Assembly (NCBI RefSeq): GCF_030445035.2
Contig: NC_080694.1
Span: 71,811,147-71,875,146 of the forward strand
Direction: 5' to 3'
From: Dasypus novemcinctus
Lineage: Eukaryota > Chordata > Mammalia > Cingulata > Dasypodidae
DNA length: 64,000 bases
Shown: positions 59,091 to 64,000 of the stretch, in pieces
How the letters are laid out: every line of letters begins with the position of its first letter
Numbering within the stretch: the first letter of the stretch is position 1
Notes under the pieces: generated by a model
Told to the model about the DNA's origin: nothing
What the model saw: only the letters and a program-made list of their open reading frames with translations
The model's database searches: none
Program-made: the position numbers and the translations under genes

Positions 59091-61170
59091 CTAAGGTAAG
59101 GTTTATTTAAAATTTAAATTTGGAAAGAACAATCACACATACCAAACAAGATACTCATACATTGCCCCACCACCAATACCTTGCATTGTTGTGACACATT
59201 TGGCACAAATGATGAAAACATCAGCATAATATTACTACTATCTATAGTGCATAGGTAAAAAGGTCCACTGTTAATATTTGGTGTATTTTCCCACAAACCG
59301 TCTTATTAACACCATGGACTAATATTGTATGACTGTTGTAGTTCACGAGATAATGTTCTCATATTTGTTCTGTTAACCACAGCCCATCATTCACCATGGT
59401 GTTCACTGTATTATACAGTCCTCTGCCTTGTACAATCCATCTTAAGTATAAACTCACTATCTTTCAGTTTCTCCATAGAGTTGTGCTATCATCAGTTCAA
59501 TCCTTTTCAGAACATTTTCATTATTCCAAAAGAAAAAAAAATCCCATCCCCCTTTTACTCCCCTATTATTGATCCTTAGCATTGATATAGTAAATTCTTT
59601 GCCATTGCTGTAAAAATATTACACTCTTACTGTTAGCTATAGTATATACATTACATTAGCTATATTTTTCTCATCAATCTCCATATTCTTAAACCTTGTA
59701 AGACAGGTATAGTCATGTATTTGTACTAGGATCCACAATCATCATCTAGCACAAAATTGACTGTGATATACAGTCCCTAGTTTATTCTCTAGCTCTCTTT
59801 AAATTGACATTAACCTCCCAAGACTACTCCTTTCAGCCACATTCACATTCATAAATTGGCAGTTTTAGTTATACTCACTAAAAATGTACTGCCACCGAAT
59901 CTACCCGTTTCCACACTGTATTAGACATTATGCATACATTCAACATCAGCTCCCTCTTCTCCAACCACATTCTATCTCCTAGTAACCTATAAGCTATAGT
60001 TTAATTCCATGAGTTTATTCATCATATTTAGTTCATTATTAGTGAGACCATACAATATTGTCCTTTGGTGTCTGGCTTATTTCACTCAAAATAAGGTCCT
60101 CAAGTTTCATCCATGTTGTCATGTGCTTCCCAAGGTAATTTCTTCATATAGCCACATAGTATTCCAAGGTATGTTTATACCACATTTTGTTTATCCATTC
60201 ATCGGTTGATAGACATTTGGGTTGTTTCCATCTTTTAACAATTGTGAATAATGCTACTATGAAAATCATTGTGCAAATAGCTGTTCACATCCTTGCTTTC
60301 AGTTCTTCTGAATATATTCCTAGTAGCAGAATTGACAGATCATATGACAGTTCTATATTTAGCTTCCTGATATATTACCAAATTATCTGCTACAGAGGCT
60401 ATACCATTCTGCATTTCCAACAACAGTAAAAGAGTGCTCCTGTTTCTCCACATCTTCTCTAGCATTTACAGTTTCCTGTTTTTAAAATAATGGCCAATCT
60501 GTAAGGTGTGAAATGGTATCCCACTATAGTTTAGATCTACATTTCCCTAACAGCTGGTGGTATTGAGCATCTTTTCATGTGTTTTTTGACCACTTGTGTT
60601 TCTTCTTTGGAAAAATGTCTATTCAAAAAATGGATCATTTTTAAATGTAGTTGCCTGTCTTTTCATTATTGAGTTGTATGATCGCTTCATATAACATGGA
60701 TATCAAACCCTTATTGCATATGTGGTTTCTAAAAGTTTTCTCCAATTGAGTAGACTGCTTTTCACCTTCTTAACAAAGTCATTTGAGGCACAAATGTGTT
60801 GAATTTGAGGAGGTCCTATTTATGTATTTTTTTTCTTTCATTGTTTGTGCTTTTGGTATAAGATTTAAGAATTCACCACTTACCACAAGATCTCAGAGAT
60901 GTTCCCATATATTTTCTTCTAGAAGTTTTAAGGTTTTAGCTTTTATAGTTTGGTCTTTGGTCCATTTTGAGTTAATTTTTGTACAAGGTGTAGGATGGGA
61001 GTCCTCTTTCTTTCTTTTAGCTATGGATATCTAGTTGTCGCAAGGCCATTTGTTGAACAGACTATTCTGACCTAGCTGAATTGGTTTGACAGTCTTGTCA
61101 AAAATCACTTGACCATAGATGTGGGTCTATTTCTGAATTCTCAGTTCGATTCCTTTGTTCAAAATGTCTA
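59090..61170 (-). mobile_element. older L1, 5'-truncated
   Basis: The plus strand reads as complement of an L1 3' region (59,090-60,040) and the last third of ORF2 (60,040-61,165), with such phrases as 'cactcaaaataaggtcctcaagtttcatccatg' split over 60,081-60,114 and 'gtatcccactatagtttaga' near 60,515. Its 3' region is about 1 kb and unlike modules A/B of the 9-kb L1, so it belongs to another subfamily. Many stops. It lacks everything before the reverse transcriptase thumb. Confidence 0.8.
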
Positions 61171-62435
61171 ACTTTCCACAGAGGTGTCTCTTTCAACCTC
61201 AACTTGCTGGGTTGGCTACAGCCAAGATTGAAAGCAGCCTCTACTCCCAATCCACTGAAGAAAAGCCACTCTCCACCCTCTGTTGCAACCTCTGCCTTCC
61301 CAGAGGGAAGGACCTGATTCTTCTTTCATTTGTCTGCAATGTGCTACAGGTTTTACCAAGGCTGTTCACTGTTAGGGTGGGAGATGGGTGCTGTTCCCAC
61401 CCTCAGGGGTAAGGAGCTCACAATTCTCTTTTTGGTTCCTTCTTCTCTCTGTCCCTCACCCTCTTGAACTATGCACAACACTTTTCTGGTCTGCATATCC
61501 TCACAGCAACTTCCTTGGACAGCTTTTTGCCCTTCCTCCTTTGTTGTTGTGGAGTTGAGTTCTGCCTACCTATTCCAATACCTTCTTCCCAGAAGAAGTC
61601 TGTGCATTTTATTTGGTTATTTAACATCCATGTGAAATATGTTTCTTCTGTTAATCTGGCATTCTTAAGTTTTGCACTTCCTCTGGGCAACTATCCACTG
61701 CCTTTGCAACAATTATCTAAAAGTTTTCTTCCTTTGTCACATTCCTTCTTATATTAACTATACTTTCACATCTTCAGGGCATTTTCTCCCAGATGATTTG
61801 GAAATCCTTCTCATCTTCATACTCTCAATATATTGTTCTCTGGGCGGCCCAAATAATATTTTGGTTAGATGACCCTTCATAGGGGTAGTCAGAAGTAAAA
61901 TTGTTTTGTCCCACTTTGATTACTGTGGGTCTGGTATGAACTTTATTCTCTAATTCCAGGTTCTTAGTTTGACCACTGGAAATCTCAAATGCCACAATAT
62001 TGCAGATGTTGTATACATCGGTATTCTAAGGCCTTTATTTCTCTCTCATGCTCCATTTTCATAACCAGTGTTAACAGCTTCCCCCCCAAATTATTATTTT
62101 TAGACCCAAGTTCATCTTCCTTTTTTCAAAATCAGCTGACTCCCCATTTTTATTAATAGTATTGCCCTTAGGGCTAAAACCTTCTCATTTCATTGACCCT
62201 TTCCTTTCCAATACTTATGCATGTGTGCATGTGCTGGTTATTAAACTATTTACTCACCTTAAACCTACCCCACCATGCTCCAATTTTTCATTCTGAAGCT
62301 GGGATGCTGCAAGCTGCATTTCTCACTTTCTAGTTCCCTGTCAGGTCCCATGGATAGAGGATACTACAAGAGGCAGGAAAACAGACTTGTTCCTCTCTGT
62401 TTGTCCACATTTTTTTCCAGCTTTGTCCCAGCAAT
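61171..62435. other. unassigned sequence, slightly pyrimidine-rich
   Basis: No known domain and no repeat that I can name. The abrupt start at the L1 break point and short frames at 61,155-61,412 and 61,464-61,757 could point to another decayed element. Confidence 0.35.
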
Positions 62436-62492
62436 GGTTATTCCATTCCTTTCCACTCCATTCCATTCCATTCCTTTATTCTATTCTATTTG
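62436..62492 (+). repeat. imperfect (CCATT)n-type short tandem repeat
   Basis: Run of 'ccatt' and related five-base units ('ccattcctttccactccatt' and further), fading into 'ctatt' units. Low copy number and imperfect. Confidence 0.7.
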
Positions 62493-62540
62493 GAAAGATG
62501 CTTTAGATTACACAAATGTTGTATCAAAAATACAGGTGGG

Positions 62541-62965
62541 GGAACCGAACTTGGCCCAATGGATAGGACTTCCACCTACCACATGAGAGGTCCGCAGTTC
62601 AAACCCCAGGCCTCTTTGACCCATGTGGAGTTGGCCCATGCACAGTCCTGATGCACACAAGGAGTGCTGTGCCACGCAGGGCTATCCCCCGCATAGGGGA
62701 GCCCCAAGCGCAAGGAATGCACCCTGTAAGAAGAGCCACCCAGTGTGAAAGAAAGTGCAGCTTGCCCAAGAATGGCATCACACACACGGAGGGCTGACAC
62801 AACAAGATGATGCAAAAAAAACACAGATTCCCGGTGCCACTGATAAGGATAGAAGTGGTCACAGAAGAACATGCAGCAAATGGATACAGAGAACAGACAA
62901 CTGGGGGGAAGGAGGGGAGAGAAACCAGTAAAATAAATAAATCTTTAAAAAAAAATAAATATTTT
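62541..62965 (+). mobile_element. DAS-type tRNA SINE
   Basis: A box 'tggcccaatggatagg' at about 62,552, B box 'gttcaaacccc' at about 62,597, and a body and tail ('aaataaataaatcttt') as in the copy at 19,815. Weak flanking duplications ('aaaatacaggtggg' and 'aaaatatatgtagg') suggest an older insertion. It sits at the edge of a piece of L1 tail. Confidence 0.85.
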
Positions 62966-62984
62966 TTAAAAATATATGTAGGCA

Positions 62985-63060
62985 GATTCCCATTTATACC
63001 ACCATTTCCCTCCCAAACTTTTCCTCATTAACAACATCTTTCATTAGTGTGGTGCAATGA
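62985..63060 (-). mobile_element. remnant of an L1 tail
   Basis: 'attcccatttataccacc' to 'aacaacatctttcattagtgtgg' resembles the shared L1 tail (compare 5,755-5,830). Strongly diverged and only about 75 bases. Confidence 0.5.
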
Positions 63061-64000
63061 TTTTTCAACCTGGCAGCTTCTATTGGATCCAGTAGTAGTT
63101 GGTTCTGCTTTCCAGTTTTTACCCAAAACACCTAGTCCAAGTCTTATCATATGCCTTCAGAAGCTGAAGCCTCTGGCAGGCTTAGCACTTTGCTAAGGCT
63201 CTGGATTCCAGCCATTCAAGGACCTATTTTGAACTTCTAAGATACTAGTGGGACGATGGCCCCTTCTTGCAGGTCTGGGTCCCATCTCAGTAATGGCCCT
63301 CCTTAAAGTGCCAACTCATACTCTAAAGCCCTCCCTTGAGAGCCCTACTTTTGTGTTGCCTCAGCTCTGGATATTCTGTTACTCCTTCCACATGCATGGC
63401 ATGCACATGCACATGTACACACCGTTATTTAATAACGTCAATCATGTTTTCAAAATATTTTCTTGTATATTTCCTTTCATTTCCATTACTACTAAAACCA
63501 ATTTCCAGAACTTCACATTAAGACTAGACTTCATCAGTTATTTCAAAATACCTTTTCTGCTATTTGTTCTCCTTTTTTTTGGTGCCCATTCCCTAAGATA
63601 AATCTCTCTACAATACTGTTGCTATTTTTGAATGGCTCCCCCAAGGGGATAAATTTTGACTCCATTGTCTCTGCAAACTGCGTGCTAATCTGCTTCAACC
63701 AACATTTTCACCATTATGTTCCAAATAGTTTTGAACATGGATATTTCTCCTAGGCTTTCACATAAATTTCACATTTTATTTTCCATTGGTAATGGTCATG
63801 AGGGTAGATAAGAGTGAATGGCAAAATCTTTTGTACTGCATTTATTCAGGTAGGGTTCAGGCAATTAAGAAGTTTCTCTATAAATCCTTTACTATACCAG
63901 TCTGCTCTAACTGACCCACCTATTTGATCTTTTAGAAATATATCTTGTACTATAAAATTTAGTACATGGTTTTCTCTGTTTTTATTGCATGGTATTGTTT
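63061..64000. other. intergenic to the window end, no recognised feature
   Basis: Short frames only. No OR motif, LTR or SINE head was found. Confidence 0.45.

Overview
The window is AT-rich vertebrate nuclear DNA, most probably from an armadillo (Xenarthra, Dasypus-like). The pointers are: two intronless mammalian olfactory receptor (OR) loci; several tRNA-derived SINEs that match my memory of the armadillo DAS-SINE group; mammal-wide relics (MIR, MER5A-like, old L1M); and a lineage-type L1 with an unusually long 3' region. There are no bacterial features, no rRNA or true tRNA genes and no CRISPR array. Only one locus looks like an intact host protein gene.

Layout: 1-1,900 is the 3' end of an L1 copy. 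1,900-11,300 is intergenic, with a MER5A-like relic, a short L1 tail, a dimeric tRNA SINE, a MIR and old L1. 11,337-12,275 is an intact OR of the OR2B type. 12,300-14,800 is intergenic with a second dimeric SINE. 14,815-18,100 is an L1 on the minus strand that keeps its 5' half and lacks its 3' half. 18,105-21,180 holds two inverted L1 3'-end copies, one interrupted by a young DAS-type SINE with a perfect 14-bp target duplication. 21,609-28,100 is a betaretrovirus-like (class II) provirus with two LTRs, broken gag and env and no recognisable pol. 29,390-31,580 is a second, smaller and older provirus that shares non-coding internal sequence with the first. 31,600-37,500 has old L1M pieces, a SINE and another L1 3' copy. 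37,540-46,757 is a full-length but dead L1 of about 9 kb. 46,773-54,400 is mostly unique DNA. 54,410-56,930 is one more L1 3' copy. 57,357-58,307 is an OR5V1-like pseudogene. 59,090-61,170 is an older L1, followed by unassigned DNA and a SINE.

The two OR loci, OR2B-like and OR5V1-like on the same strand about 45 kb apart, fit the OR cluster beside the MHC class I region (human 6p22). Most of the space between them is retroelement. The most interesting structure is the L1 3' region. It is about 3 kb long and seems to be built of two diverged tandem modules, each with a G-rich polypurine tract and a similar tail, and the same module junction recurs in several copies. The second point of interest is a family of pol-less proviruses that share PBS type, polypurine tract and AT-rich interior but not LTR sequence.

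All calls come from reading the sequence by eye and from memory of family motifs. Repeat boundaries are usually good to about 10-50 bases.
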